This document shows, in pieces, positions 28,233 to 39,694 of a stretch of DNA of 64,000 bases. The notes beneath the pieces were generated by a model, which saw only the letters and a list, made by a program, of their open reading frames with translations, searched no databases and was not told where the DNA came from. The stretch is from Mesorhabditis belari. Its lineage: Eukaryota > Nematoda > Chromadorea > Rhabditida > Rhabditidae. The stretch's first letter is position 1. Each line of letters begins with the position of its first letter. Made by a program: the position numbers and the translations under genes. The stretch spans positions 744,001 to 808,000 of the forward strand of contig CAUEEP010000755.1 in NCBI GenBank assembly GCA_958450365.1, read 5' to 3'.

Positions 28233-28424
28233 ACTCTTCTATTAACAAACTGTGCATTTTAAAATTCTATTAACAAGCAAAATTCATAAACCGTAAGTCT
28301 AACATAGAACAAAGCTCGGCGCTTGCTTTTGGTCTTTTGGCAAAAATTTCGTATGCTTAACTTTCGTTTTTGACTCGTTTTTGACTAGCTTTTGACTCGC
28401 TTTTGATTCGTTTTTGGCTTGGGC

Positions 28425-28815
28425 AATCGTCCCGACTTTCCGTTCAACGTAATATCAATGTTAAAAGTGTTCTAGGATACTTAAACGACATTTGACAAGC
28501 AGATTCTTTCGTTTTCATTTCTAAAAGATTTCTAAACTAATAAACTGGCTTTATGCCTCAAAAACAGATCAGGGTTTTTATCAAGAACTCTCTAAAAAGC
28601 ATCGATGTTTATCCATAGTTGGCTTATGCAACGGCCCCGACCTTCCGTTCAACGTAATAGCAATGTTAAAAGTGTTCTAGGATACTTAAACGACATTTGA
28701 CAAGCAGATTCTTTCGTTTTCATTTCTAAAAGATTTCTAAACTAAACTGGCTTTATGCCTCAAAAACAGATCAGCGTTTTTATCAAGAACTCTCTCAAAA
28801 AGCATCGATGTTTCC
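28425..28815. repeat. Direct duplication of about 190 bp
   Basis: 28430-28615 and 28630-28815 are nearly identical (for example TCCGTTCAACGTAATA, GTGTTCTAGGATACTTAAAC, GCCTCAAAAACAGATCAG), a recent tandem duplication with few differences. Confidence 0.9.
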
Positions 28816-29209
28816 CCATAAATCTAGGTCATAGAAAAAACTTCTGTATTCAATTTTTCCTAAAAACTAAAAAGTTGGAAGCATTTTTCATTTAAAAATA
28901 TTCAAATCCGAGAGTTTTTGCATAAATAAAGCGGTCAGCGACTAAAGCGAACCAAGCGCAAATATTGAAAAAGTCAAACTGTAGTTTTTTTCCCGTTCCA
29001 GGAACTCTTTTGCAGCTTAGGTGACTATTTATAAGGACAATGATACTTTTTGAATCTCAGCCAAACTTCAAAATTCTATTGTATTGAAAGCTTGTTCATT
29101 CGCTCTTGCAAATGAACAATCAATTAGCAAAAACACCCTTTCTGGTGCACTGAATTCTTCAAATTTTCTTGTAATTCAAAGGAAACGCTTTATTTTTTCA
29201 AGAAAAACG

Positions 29210-29520
29210 AATTCAGTACACCAGAGAAGATTGGGTTTCAATTTTCTGAGCTCACCGTACACCAGAGAAGATTGGGTTTCAATTTTCTGAGCCCATCGTA
29301 CACCAGAGAAGATTGGATTTCAATTTTCTGAGCCCATCGTGCACCAGAGAAGATTGGGTTTCAATTTTCTGAGCCCATCGTACACCAGAGAAGATTGGGT
29401 TTCAATTTTCTGAGCCCACCGTACACCAGAGAAGATTGGATTTCAATTTTCTGAGCCCATCGTACACCAGAGAAGATTGGATTTCAATTTTCTGAGCCCA
29501 TCGTACACCAGAGAAGATTC
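29210..29520. repeat. Minisatellite of about 44 bp, seven units
   Basis: Unit begins ACACCAGAGAAGATTGG and ends TTTTCTGAGCCCATCGT. It lies about 160 bp upstream of the CRP2 TATA box. Confidence 0.92.
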
Positions 29521-29680
29521 TATTTTGAAACATTGATCCCAATAGCTTAACTTTTCCTTTTTACGATGGTAAACAATGATTTTTTTTGTGGTAAACTTTA
29601 AAACAAAACAAATTTGCAAATATAATCTTTTTTTATGACTTTGACTTTGACTTTGTAAAAGTTTTTGTTCTTTTTTAAGA

Positions 29681-29688
29681 TATAAAAG
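29681..29688 (+). promoter_or_regulatory. TATA box of CRP2
   Basis: TATAAAAG, 46 bp upstream of the CRP2 ATG. Confidence 0.65.
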
Positions 29689-29726
29689 ATTTAGATCAGT
29701 GAAATAGCGGGAATCAATTAGCAAAT

Positions 29727-31652
29727 ATGGTTGGTTTTTTTAGTTTCTGTCTAACAATGCGTTCTCTAGAAGGTAGAGAACTTGAAGATTATATTGGAAA
29801 TTCCAGCCAAAGCTTCTTTACCTCCTGGCACTCCTTCTGACAATAGCAACCAAGATCAGCGGTGATTTCCAGCCATTACCCAACGATTACAGTACGCCTG
29901 AGAAGTACAGCGCTTGTTCGGTGAGTGATAACTGTGATAAACATGTAAATCTACCCTAGATCTGCTTATCGATTATCGACAACGGCAAGCTGATATTTTT
30001 AGCTTTCCAATGAAACATGAAACGATAAAGATTCGAACTAAAATTTTATCCAATATCTTTAGGATTATTGCAAGGGACAATCACTATCCACTTCGACGGG
30101 TTTCCCTTTCCAAGGAAATGATTGGGAGCTGTGCGCTTGCCCGAACGCTCAAGGATCCGGGAGTTTGTGAGTGAAAAGTAAAATCGAAACAACTGAATAT
30201 ACTTAGTCTGATGAAAGAGCCAGCATTTAGAGCTAGCATTTAGAGCCAGCATTTAGAGCCAGCATTTAGAGCCAGCATTTAAAACCTTAAACACTTCTAT
30301 TCAGTTCTTTTGCAGCATTTAAAACCCTTAAACACTTTGTATCCAGTATGCAATAAACAAAAATTTTTACAGTTGGACTGGCACTCCGTGTTTCACAGAT
30401 TGCGTGGACACATGTGTGAAGACGATGGGTAAATGCGCGTGGAATGTGACGAGAAACAACAAATTCAAAGGGTTTGTCAAAGATTTTTAATCATTGACCA
30501 GGTTACCTTAGATATTTAGAAGTTTTCAAGATAATTATAATCGATTTCTTAAAACTTTTTATGTAAACAACTTCTTTAGAAAGTCAAAACAGTCCAAAAC
30601 TCTAGATTCTAATCTCTAGATTTGTCTCTAAGACTCTAGATTTGTTTCTTAGCCAAATTTAGTGCAAAATAGATAACAGATTATGATAGAAATCTAAAAG
30701 ATTACTGTAGTTATTAGAATATTCATTTTATCTGTGATTTTTGGCATTAATTTGTTCGATAGACAAGCCGATACTTGATCTTTTACTAGATAGGGGAAAA
30801 TTTCAACCCGAACCTACCGTAAATACTGTAATAGTACCCCACCCCCCTAATGACGGTGCGGAGTGTTGCGTAGTCTAGCTTTGGACGCGTTTTTCTCGAC
30901 ACTCGTTTATGCTACAATGCTACAACATATATCAAAAAATAGCTGAAATTCAGGGCTATTTTTTGATACAAAAGTGCGCATTGTAGCATAAAGCAGCGCG
31001 GAGAACGGGATGTTTAAAGTTAGACGAACCATCCCGAAAAAACGCGTTTTTCTCGACACTGGTTTATGCTACAATGCTCGTTTAGGTATCAAAAAATAGC
31101 TGAAATTCAGGGCTATTTTTTGATACCTAAACGAGCATTGTAGCATAAACCAGTGTCGAGAAAAACGCGTTCAAAGCTAGACGACGCAACGCTCCGCACC
31201 GTCATTAGGGGGGTGGGGTACTATTACAGTATTTACGGTAGTTTCACTTTTGTTTCCTTAACCATTTCAGAGCAATCGGCTAAGAAAACGAAGACGGAGT
31301 TAGGGGTTGAAACTTTTCCATTTCTTTACTCTTTACTTGAAAAAGAAAATGCTGTTCTAGACAATGCTGTTCAAACGAGAAATCGAAGCTTTGGGAGCCA
31401 TGCTATGGGCTTGGAGCGAATCAAGGAGTGTGTTACTGCACGTTGAATAGTTGTTCAGCTGGTGGTACAACTACAAAGGCAACAAAGGCAACAAAGGGAA
31501 CTAAACCGACAAAACCGACAAAGCCAACAAAGCCAACGAAGCCAACGAAGCCAACGAAGCCAACAAAACCCACCAAAACCACAAAAGCTCCGAGGACAAC
31601 GACAAATGCTGGCGGTGGTGGACTCCCCGGTGGACCGATTGGGAGAAAATAA
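29727..31652 (+). CDS. CRP2: secreted 14-cysteine protein with Lys-Pro-Thr repeat stalk and Gly-Arg-Lys tail
   Basis: Exons 29727-29729 (ATG alone), 29807-29920, 30063-30166, 30373-30471, 31361-31652; 612 nt, 203 aa. Signal peptide PKLLYLLALLLTIATKISG, then SAC, DYCKGQSLSTSTGFPF, WELCACPNAQGS, PCFTDCVDTCVKTMGKC, QCCSN, PCYGLGANQGVCYCTLNSC: 14 cysteines in the family order. The last exon then adds about ten TKPTKP-type repeats (31490-31600) and ends GLPGGPIGRK. The Lys/Pro/Thr stalk is absent from the other members and is a likely extended or O-glycosylated linker (inference). Gly-Arg-Lys at the end fits an amidation signal. The intron before the last exon is 889 bp and contains MITE family A copy 3. 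Family function unknown. Confidence 0.78.
30815..31240. mobile_element. Palindromic MITE family A, copy 3 (long form) in CRP2 intron
   Basis: Same 30-bp inverted ends as other copies but about 426 bp long, with the inner palindrome (GATACCTAAACGAGCATTG and complement) present more than once. It probably arose by internal duplication or nesting of a second copy. Confidence 0.85.
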
Positions 31653-31944
31653 ATCTCATTTGATTTCTTGTTTTATGTACAATTCTTCTTTTTTTTTTCT
31701 CTTCTGATTTACCTCAAATTCAAAATAAAATCAAATAAAATAGATAGATTTATCGTTTTTTGCTCAAAAAAAAGTTTTAAACTTTTAACCAAAAACCTCA
31801 AAAACCTTTAACCAGAAATCAAGTTTTACATTAATTTAGAACAAAATTTTACCTAATATTTTAATGCTTTTCGTGATTTTAAACAAAAATAATAGATCCA
31901 CCTTGATTTAAAAGCTTTATTTTCGAATTTTTTGACTAAAAAAG

Positions 31945-32106
31945 TCAACAAAGCCAACAAAGCCAACTAAACCGACAAAGCCAACAAAGCCAACAAAGCC
32001 AACTAAACCGACAAAACCAACAAAGCCAACAAAGCCAACTAAACCGACAAAACCAATAAAGCCAACAAAGCCAACTAAACCAACAAAGCCAACAAAGCCA
32101 ACTAAG
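31945..32106. repeat. AAAGCCAAC / ACTAAACCGAC array downstream of CRP2
   Basis: Same 9-bp periodic sequence as the coding Lys-Pro-Thr repeat of CRP2, in the same orientation but about 290 bp beyond its stop codon, ending exactly where the foldback element begins. Confidence 0.85.
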
Positions 32107-33229
32107 GTGGAAGCTTTGTTTGTAGAGTTTATTTAGACCCACTTGCTTCCCGACGATCTGCTTCATGAACTTGATTCCAAATAATGTTAAGTTAAGTGGT
32201 TTTTATCATTTTCTATGGCAGAAGCTTTGTTTGTAGTTTTTTAGACCAATTGCTTCCCGACGATCTGCTTCATGAACTTGATACCAGCGAATGTTAATTT
32301 AAGTGCTTTTTATCATTTTCTATGGTGGAAGCTTTGTTTTTGTAACTTTTTAATTGAAAAAACGTTGAAACGTTGAAAAAAACGCAAAAAGTATAAAACG
32401 AAATGAAGAAGAATGAAAAAAAATGAAATTTCGCGCAAATTGGAGGGGTACGGTAGTTTTACCACGCTTTAAAGCGCAAACCCAGGATTTTCTCGGAAAA
32501 AGGTCGCAAGTAATTCCGATGAAACATTCGAAAATCTGTTTACCAACCATTGATCCATTATTTGAAACCAAAAAACTTTCGAATTTGAGCGAAAAACTCA
32601 AAAATATTGTTGCCAGTTGTTTTTCACAAAAAGCTGAAAACAAAAAAGGGAAATTTTCAAATTTTATGTAAATCTTTAAGTCACATGGAAGCTGTTTTTG
32701 AAAAAAATTTTAAAATCTAATGACAATTCTAGAATAAAATCTTTCTGGCTAGTTTAAAATATCAAATTTTATCCGTTTTTTGGTTGAATGACGTCGAAAA
32801 TTCCTTTTTTTCACATTTTTTCACTGAAATTGTTGGCTTTTGACCGTGATTTTCACAAAAAAAATTTATTCAAGATTAGCCCCCGTGATGCTTAAAATTT
32901 TGGCTTACCCCTGCACGCGAGTTTTACAGTTCTAGAGAGTTTTATTGACCACAACGAAACAAGAAAATGAGCACGTGAAAGCATGGAAAAGTGATGGGAA
33001 TTTTAGTGAAGTTTGAGAAAGGTTTTTGAGGGACCAAAGCAAAAAAGGGATTCATTTTGAATGAACGTGCTTAAATTATCTTTTATTTGTAAAGAAATGA
33101 ATCATACTTCATTTAAAAGGAAACATTTGGGTAAAGAAAGGCGCTCGAGTTGATTTGAATTGATTGACCTGATTTGAATTGATCTGTACCATCTGATCTG
33201 AATTGATCTGTACCACCGTTCTGTACCAT

Positions 33230-33515
33230 CGACAAAGCTACACTCCATCAACACTTCACGCAAGTCTTCGGCCCATCACCTCCACTCGTAGGACCAATGC
33301 CAGCCCTGGTGCCGCCACAAGCCAAGCCAATCCCAGCCGGCGAGGCCGACCCATTCGCCACCGACTTCACCCCTGAAGAAGTGTGGAAACGCCTCGTCCG
33401 CTGCTCCAACACAGCTCCCGGCCCAGATGGCATTCGCTACGTGTCATGGAAGAAGTTCGACATCGGTGCACACATCCTTTCAACACTCTTCAACAGCTCT
33501 GGACTTAATAAATTC
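33230..33515 (+). pseudogene. Reverse-transcriptase N-terminal fragment captured in the left foldback arm
   Basis: ATDFTPEEVWKRLVRCSNTA followed by PGPDGIRYVSWKKFD is the finger-region signature of non-LTR-type reverse transcriptases (NTAPGPDGIRYxxWKK). Only about 70 codons remain, without the catalytic YxDD. It is GC-rich compared with the surrounding arm and is absent from the equivalent place in the right arm (about 34385-34450), so it entered after arm duplication. Confidence 0.7.
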
Positions 33516-33715
33516 TGATTTATAAGAGAGATTTACTGGTAAAGAACAAGTTTTATTTAAAATAACCAAAACGAGATCAAAGACTCGTTTCATTTACCCA
33601 ATTTTAATCGCGGCCGGGTGACGATAAAAAATTTTTTACGGCAACCACCTGTTTTTTTATTTTAATATCGCTGATTTTATTATAAAAAGAATAAAAATCA
33701 CCCGGCTAGAGTGAT

Positions 33716-34009
33716 TTGATGGGTTTACAAATTTTTGGAAACCCTGAAAGGCTTGGAGAAAAACAAGATCGTCACTCATCAGACACCTCAGCTAAAAGGC
33801 ACCTATTTGAGAAAACTAAAACCACAAGCGACCACAAATGGAAAAAAGATCTAATTGTGTCAATCAAAGCGTTGAAGACGTCCTACGGTGGAGGAGATCC
33901 AGTCACTTCTGGTGAAGATGCGCTGGAAAGTGATAAGATAGGAAGCCGATTTGAGGAACTGCTGTACTTGAGCGAAGATGAAAGTGAGCAAGAGGAAGAA
34001 TTATAGATT
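33716..34009 (+). CDS. Open frame across the foldback spacer, unidentified acidic-tailed protein
   Basis: A 96-codon frame starting MMGLQIFGNPERLGEKQDRH in the inner left arm and running through the unique spacer (KTTSDHKWKKDLIVSIKALK) to an acidic end (LYLSEDESEQEEEL). It is the only spacer coding candidate of the foldback element. It is not a recognisable transposase; it may be an accessory or captured exon piece. Confidence 0.35.
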
Positions 34010-36179
34010 AACAATTTATTTTTATTGTTTTTTGTGCTTATTATTTTGTTTTTAAATTTATCTGCAATTAAAACTCAATCGATCTAGACTGTGCTGAGGT
34101 GTCTGATGAGTGCTGAGGTGATCTTGTTCTTCTCCAAGCCTTGCAGTGTCTCCAAAAATTTGTAAACCCATCAAATCACTCTAGCCGGGTAATTTTTATT
34201 CTTTTTATAATAAAATCAGCGATATTAAAATAAAAAAACAGGTGGTTGCCGTAAAAAAATTTTTTATCGTCACCCGGCCGCGATTAAAATTGGGTAAATG
34301 AAACGAGTCTTTGATCTCGTTTTGGTTATTTTAAATAAAACTTGTTCTTTACCAGTAAATCTCTCTTATAAATCAGAATTTATCAAGTCCAGAGCTTCTA
34401 GATCAATTCAAATGTAAAGTCCAGAGCTTCTAGATCAATTCAAATCAGGCCAATCAATTCAAATCAACTCGAGCGCCTTCATTTACCCAAATGTTTCCTT
34501 CTAAATGAAATATGATTCATTTCCTTACAAATAAAAGATTAAATTAACCACGATCATTCAAAATGAACCCTTTTTTCTTTGGTCCCTCAAAAATCTTTCT
34601 CAAACTTCACTAAAATAAAATTTCCATCACTTTTCCATGCTTTCACATTTTTCATTTTTCTTTTGCTTCACGACGATCTGCTCCATTTTTCTTGTTCCGT
34701 TGTGGTCAATAAAACTCTCTAGAACTGTAAAACTCGCGTGCAGGGGTAAGCCAAAATTTTAAGCATCACGGGGGCTAATCTTGAATAAATTTTTTTGTGA
34801 AAATCACGGTCAAAAGCCAACAATTTCAGTGAAAAAATGTGAGAAAAAAAGGAATTTTCGACGTCATTCAACCAAAAAACGGATAAAATTTGATATTTTA
34901 AACTAGCCAGAAAGATTTTATTCTAGAATTGTCATTAGATTTTAAAATTTTTTTCAAAAACAGCTTCCATGTGACTTAAAGATTTAAATAAAATTTGAAA
35001 ATTTCCCTTTTTTGTTTTCAGCTTTTTGTGAAAAACAACTGGCAACAATATTTTTGAGTTTTTCGATCAAATTCGAAAGTTTTTTGGTTTCAAATAATGG
35101 ATCAATGGTTGGTAAACAGATTTTCGAATGTTTCATGGAACTACTTGCGACCTTTTTCCGAGAAAATCCTGGGTTTGCGCTTTAAAGCGTGGTAAAACTA
35201 CCGTACCCCTCCAATTTGCGCGAAATTTCATTTTTTTTCATTCTTCTTCATTTCGTTTTATACTTTTTGCGTTTTTTTCAACGTTTCAACGTTTTTTCAA
35301 TTAAAAGTTACAAAAACAAAGCTTCCGTCATAGAAAATGATAAAAACCACTTAACCTAACATTAGTTGGCATCAAGCTCGTGGAGCAGATCTAAAAGGAA
35401 GCAAGTGGATCTAAAAAGCCACAAAAACAAAGCTCCGGCCATAGAAAATGATAAAAAGCACTTAAATTAACATTCGCTGGTATCAAGTTCATGAAGCAGA
35501 TCGTCGGGAAGGGGTCTAAAAAACTACAAACAAAGCTTCTGCCATAGAAAATGATAAAAACCACTTAACTTAACATTAGTTGGTATCAAGTTCATTAAGC
35601 GGATCTAAAAGGAAGCAAGTGGGTCTAAAAAACTATAAACAAAGCTTCGGCCATAGAAAATGATAAAAACCACTTAACTTAACATTAATTGGAATCAAGT
35701 TCGTGAAGCAAGTGGGTCTAAAAAGCCACAAAAACAAAGCTTCCGCCATAGAAAATGATAAAAAGCACTTAACTTAACATTCGCTGGTATCAAGTTCATG
35801 AAGCAGATCGTCGGGGAAGCAAGTGGGTCTAAAAAAACTCTATAAACAAAGCTTCCGCCACAGAAAATGGTGTTAAAAACGTAACTTAGCTGTATCCTCT
35901 TTGTTTCCTGCAAAAACAAACGCGCACACATCAGAAAAACGCAAAAAGAATAAAATGAAATGAAGAAGAATGAGAAAAAATGAAATTTTGCGCAAATTAG
36001 GAGGGTTACGGTAGTTTTACCACGCTTTAAAGCGCCAACGCAGGAATCTCGGAAAAAGGTGGCAAGTGATGGAATTTTCATTGAAACAAGTGTACTTTTT
36101 GTTCTAAAAACTCGATAAGTACTCTTTCTAAGGGATTGAATCATTTTCGTAGATTTATTCAAGAATTGAGTGCACGAAG

Positions 36180-36315
36180 GCAATTCTAGAGCAATTCTAG
36201 GGCAATTCTAGGGCAATTCTAGAGCAATTCTAGGGCAATTCTAGGGGCAATTCTAGAGCAATTCTAGGGCAATTCTAGGGGCAATTCTAGAGCAATTCTG
36301 GAGCAATTCTAGAGC
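36180..36315. repeat. GCAATTCTAGA/G 11-12 bp minisatellite
   Basis: About 12 units of GGGCAATTCTA or AGAGCAATTCTA, between the foldback element and CRP3. Confidence 0.9.
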
Positions 36316-36492
36316 AAAAAAAAACCCCATTCCATAATTCCAAAAATATCTCAACACCATCTATGTGACGTGAAAGGAGTGGTCTTTTTTTTCTCAAAGA
36401 ACACACACACACAAACACAGACATTCCAAGACACTCCCTGGATATTTTTCGATTCATCGACTCTTCAAATACCCTAATACCAACAAGCTTGA

Positions 36493-36500
36493 TATAAAAG
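36493..36500 (+). promoter_or_regulatory. TATA box of CRP3
   Basis: TATAAAAG, 46 bp upstream of the CRP3 ATG. Confidence 0.65.
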
Positions 36501-36538
36501 AGCTTTTTATTGGACGATATTCAAAAAGATATTCAACG

Positions 36539-39154
36539 ATGAAAAGTCTTGTATTTCTTTGTTTCTTCGCTGTCTGCGCTGCGTATTTTCAATTGCCAAA
36601 AGATTGGGGACCAAAAAAGAAGAAAATGGCGTGTGAGGTAAATGAATGAAAGATATTGTAAAATGAGTTGTACAAGTCCAATCGAGAAGTTTTTGATAGA
36701 GAAATAAAGCCAAGATCCAGGGCTACAATTCTCTATATAACACTTGACACTTTCATAATAAGGCAGTCGTTTTTCAGCGACTTTTCCGTGTCATAATTGA
36801 TTGAATTTAAACGATTGAAATTAAACGATTGAATTTAGAGCAACTTAGAGTCATTTAAGACTCTTGTAAAAGTCATTTAAGACTTTGTTTACTTGTAAAA
36901 GTCATTTAAGACTCTCTGTTTACTTGTAAAAGTCATTTAAGACTCTTTGTTTACTTGTAAAAGTCATTTAAGACTCTCTGCTTACTTGTAAAAGTCATTT
37001 AAGACTCTTTGTTTACTAGTAAAAGTCATTTAAGACTTTGTTTACTTGTAAAAGTCATTTAAGACTCTCTGCTTACTTGTAAAAGTCATTTAAGACTCTC
37101 TGTTTACTAGTAAAAGTCATTTAAGACTCTCTGCTTACTTGTAAAAGTCATTTAAGACTTTTTTAAGACTTTGTTTACTTGTAAAAGCTTGAACAAGAGT
37201 TCAACTAATGATAAAAAACAAAAGACTTTTATGATTCAAATTTAGAAATTGAAAAATAAATGTTTAAAATGTAGATTTACTATTTAAAAAAATCATTTCT
37301 AATAAAAAGATATTCAGTTGATAAATTTGGACTTTAAAAATGATTGAACAACTGATTGAATGATTGAACAACTGATTGAACAACTCTGTTAACCTATAAA
37401 TATTATCAATCAAACAATTCTGAGATCACAATCGACCCAATAAACTTCAAGAATAAATATCTTTATTTCAAGGTTGAGATTCAGCCATAATCAGCCATAA
37501 TCAGCCATACAAAATTCGCCAGAATTGTAGTGACAAGATATATTTCTGTTTTTAAGGCATTTTAAATAAACAACTATAAATGAACTATAAAATCGACAAC
37601 TATTAGCATTTGAGAAGGCTTGCAAGCTTTTCGCGAAGGCGTGATGATCAAATAAACTGCTCTCGAGTTCTTCTCATACTTTCAACAATCATTTCTTCAA
37701 GCTTTCAATGTTTTTTTGGGGTTTTGAAAAAGCTTAAGCTTCTAGAGCATTGAAAAATTCATTGGATTGAGGTCTGGAGAGCTAGATGAGAAAGAAAAAG
37801 ACTTAGAAAAAGAAATAAAGTCCGTGAATTTGTTTTGGCAGAACGCTTGGACTTTCTAGGATTTGTGCGCCATCTTGCTGCTAAGTCCAAACGCGATTTC
37901 GAAAATATTTACGAGTCTAGGGTAAGGGTTCATCCAGGAGAAGAGTAGTTATCGGAATTGATATGATATCACAGGTCTATAATATCACAGGTCTATAATA
38001 GCACAGGTCTATAATATCACAGGTCTATAATATCACAGGTCTATAATATCACAGGTCTATGATACCACAGGTCTATAATAGCACAGGTCTATGATATAAC
38101 AGATCTATGATATAACAGATCTATAATATCATAGGTCCATAATATCATAGGTCTATGATGTCACAGATCTATAATATCACAGATCTATAATATCATAGAT
38201 CTATAATATCACAGGTTTATGATATCATAGACCTGGGAAACCACAGGTCTATGATATCACAGATCTATAATATGATGTTGTGACAATTATAGTGCACCCT
38301 ATACTTTCACAAAATCTTTATCTTTATAAGTAATGCTAAAAAAATTTTAGGATTATTGTGGTGGTGAGGAAAAATCGACAAGGATGGGTTTCGACTTCAC
38401 GATGGCCGGCTGGGAGTTGTGCAGTTGCTCGATTTTTCCGAAAGAATCTTTATCGTATCGAGAGGCGATCGCAATCCATAGCAAGTAAGGCAAAAAAAAA
38501 AGAGAAAATTCATACAAATTTTCAGTTGGACGTCAACAGTCTGCTTTAAACAATGCGTTCGACGGTGTAGACGAACGAGGGGAAGATGTGCGGTCAACAG
38601 TCCGCACAATGAGCGCTACGCTGGGTGAGCATGAGCACTACATGAGCATGAGCACCTTAAAGTAGCTTTAAATCTGTTGGATTCAGACGATCTATAGCTC
38701 AAAAGATAGAGAATCTAAAGAGCTTTCAAATGGACAAAAACAGATTCAAAAATCTTAATTCTAAAGAAAGTTATGGTTGTTTGTAGCCATCGAGACTAAA
38801 ACCACTATAACTTTTCTTAGCCTAAATATTTCTGAATGTGCTTTAGTTTATTCGAAAGCTCTTGAAATTCTCTATCTTTTTAGCTATAGAAGATGTTGAT
38901 TTAAAAGATTTAAAGCAAATTTAAAGCAAATTCAAAGCGTTTAAAGTCTAGGTTTATAGTTTGGTTTTTAGAAACAAAGTTAAAACCAAATTTCCAGTCA
39001 ATGTTGTACCCGAGCAAACACGAATTGGTCAATGATGGCTCAATGTTTCATAAATGGAACCGGTGCATGTCATCTTGATCGAAAATTGGCTACTGGAGCG
39101 AGCACGGTTCTCGGCATTAGTGTCGGAAGTTTTGGTGTCAATCAGGGTGGTTAA
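36539..39154 (+). CDS. CRP3: diverged secreted 12-cysteine member lacking the last cysteine pair and the amidation tail
   Basis: Exons 36539-36637, 38351-38484 (or ending 38454 at an alternative donor that matches the paralogues better), 38526-38624, 38998-39154; 162 or 152 aa, both in frame. Signal peptide MKSLVFLCFFAVCAA, then MAC, DYCGGEEKSTRMGFDF, WELCSC, VCFKQCVRRCRRTRGRC (strongly basic), QCCTRA, QCFINGTGACHLD. The third module reads ACHLD where others read xCYCN, and the later single Cys is missing too, so cysteines 13 and 14 are both gone. The end is SFGVNQGG with no dibasic signal. It is intact but is the most diverged member; it may have a different role. Intron 1 (1.7 kb) carries two minisatellites. 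Confidence 0.75.
36885..37195. repeat. 31-bp minisatellite in CRP3 intron 1
   Basis: About ten units of GTAAAAGTCATTTAAGACTC followed by TCTGTTTACTT or variants. Confidence 0.93.
37965..38280. repeat. 16-bp minisatellite in CRP3 intron 1
   Basis: About 19 units of TATAATATCACAGGTC with transitions, in two blocks. Confidence 0.93.
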
Positions 39155-39359
39155 AAGGGAGAAATTTCTATCTAATAATCAATATTTATTGTCGATTTCT
39201 TGAATTTGAATAAAAGTTTATCATTTAAACGAAAAGAAGACTTTATACTGAGTAAAGAAGCATCTCTAAAGCTCTCTAAAGAAGCATTGTAGTGCCACTG
39301 GAGACAAACTGTCATCGCACTCACCTACAGGGTGATCAAGAATTCCCGCAACAACGTCG

Positions 39360-39643
39360 TATTATGTTATGAGCTTTATTTCACTTTTTGCTTATCTGTT
39401 TTTATGGTTTTTGTATATTTTTCTTATTTTATGATATGATTACTAACTTTCAATACATTAATATGGTTGTGTTGAGGAATTGTGAAAGCGTCTCCACATC
39501 GACCGCGTCTCTCCACATCGACCGCGTCTCTCCACATCGACCTCGTCTCTCCACATCGACCGCGTCTCTCCACATCGACCGCGTCTCTCCACATCGACCG
39601 CGTCTCTCCACATCGACCGCGTCTCTCCACATCGACAATCGAT

Positions 39644-39694
<51 letters not shown>

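Larger units (their letters stand above)
32107..36060. mobile_element. Large foldback transposon-like element with long inverted arms
   Basis: Left arm (about 32107-33792) and right arm (about 34091-35880) are inverted copies over roughly 1.5 kb; for example CGGCCGGGTGACGATAAAAA at about 33612 faces its complement near 34260, and GGTACGGTAGTTTTACCACG at about 32447 faces its complement near 35200. The outer arms are made of tandem units of about 120 bp (AAGCTTTGTTTGTAG..CCATAGAAAATGATAAAAA type), two on the left and five on the right, as in foldback elements. A further direct-orientation arm piece lies at 35930-36065. The spacer is 33793-34090. Confidence 0.85.
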
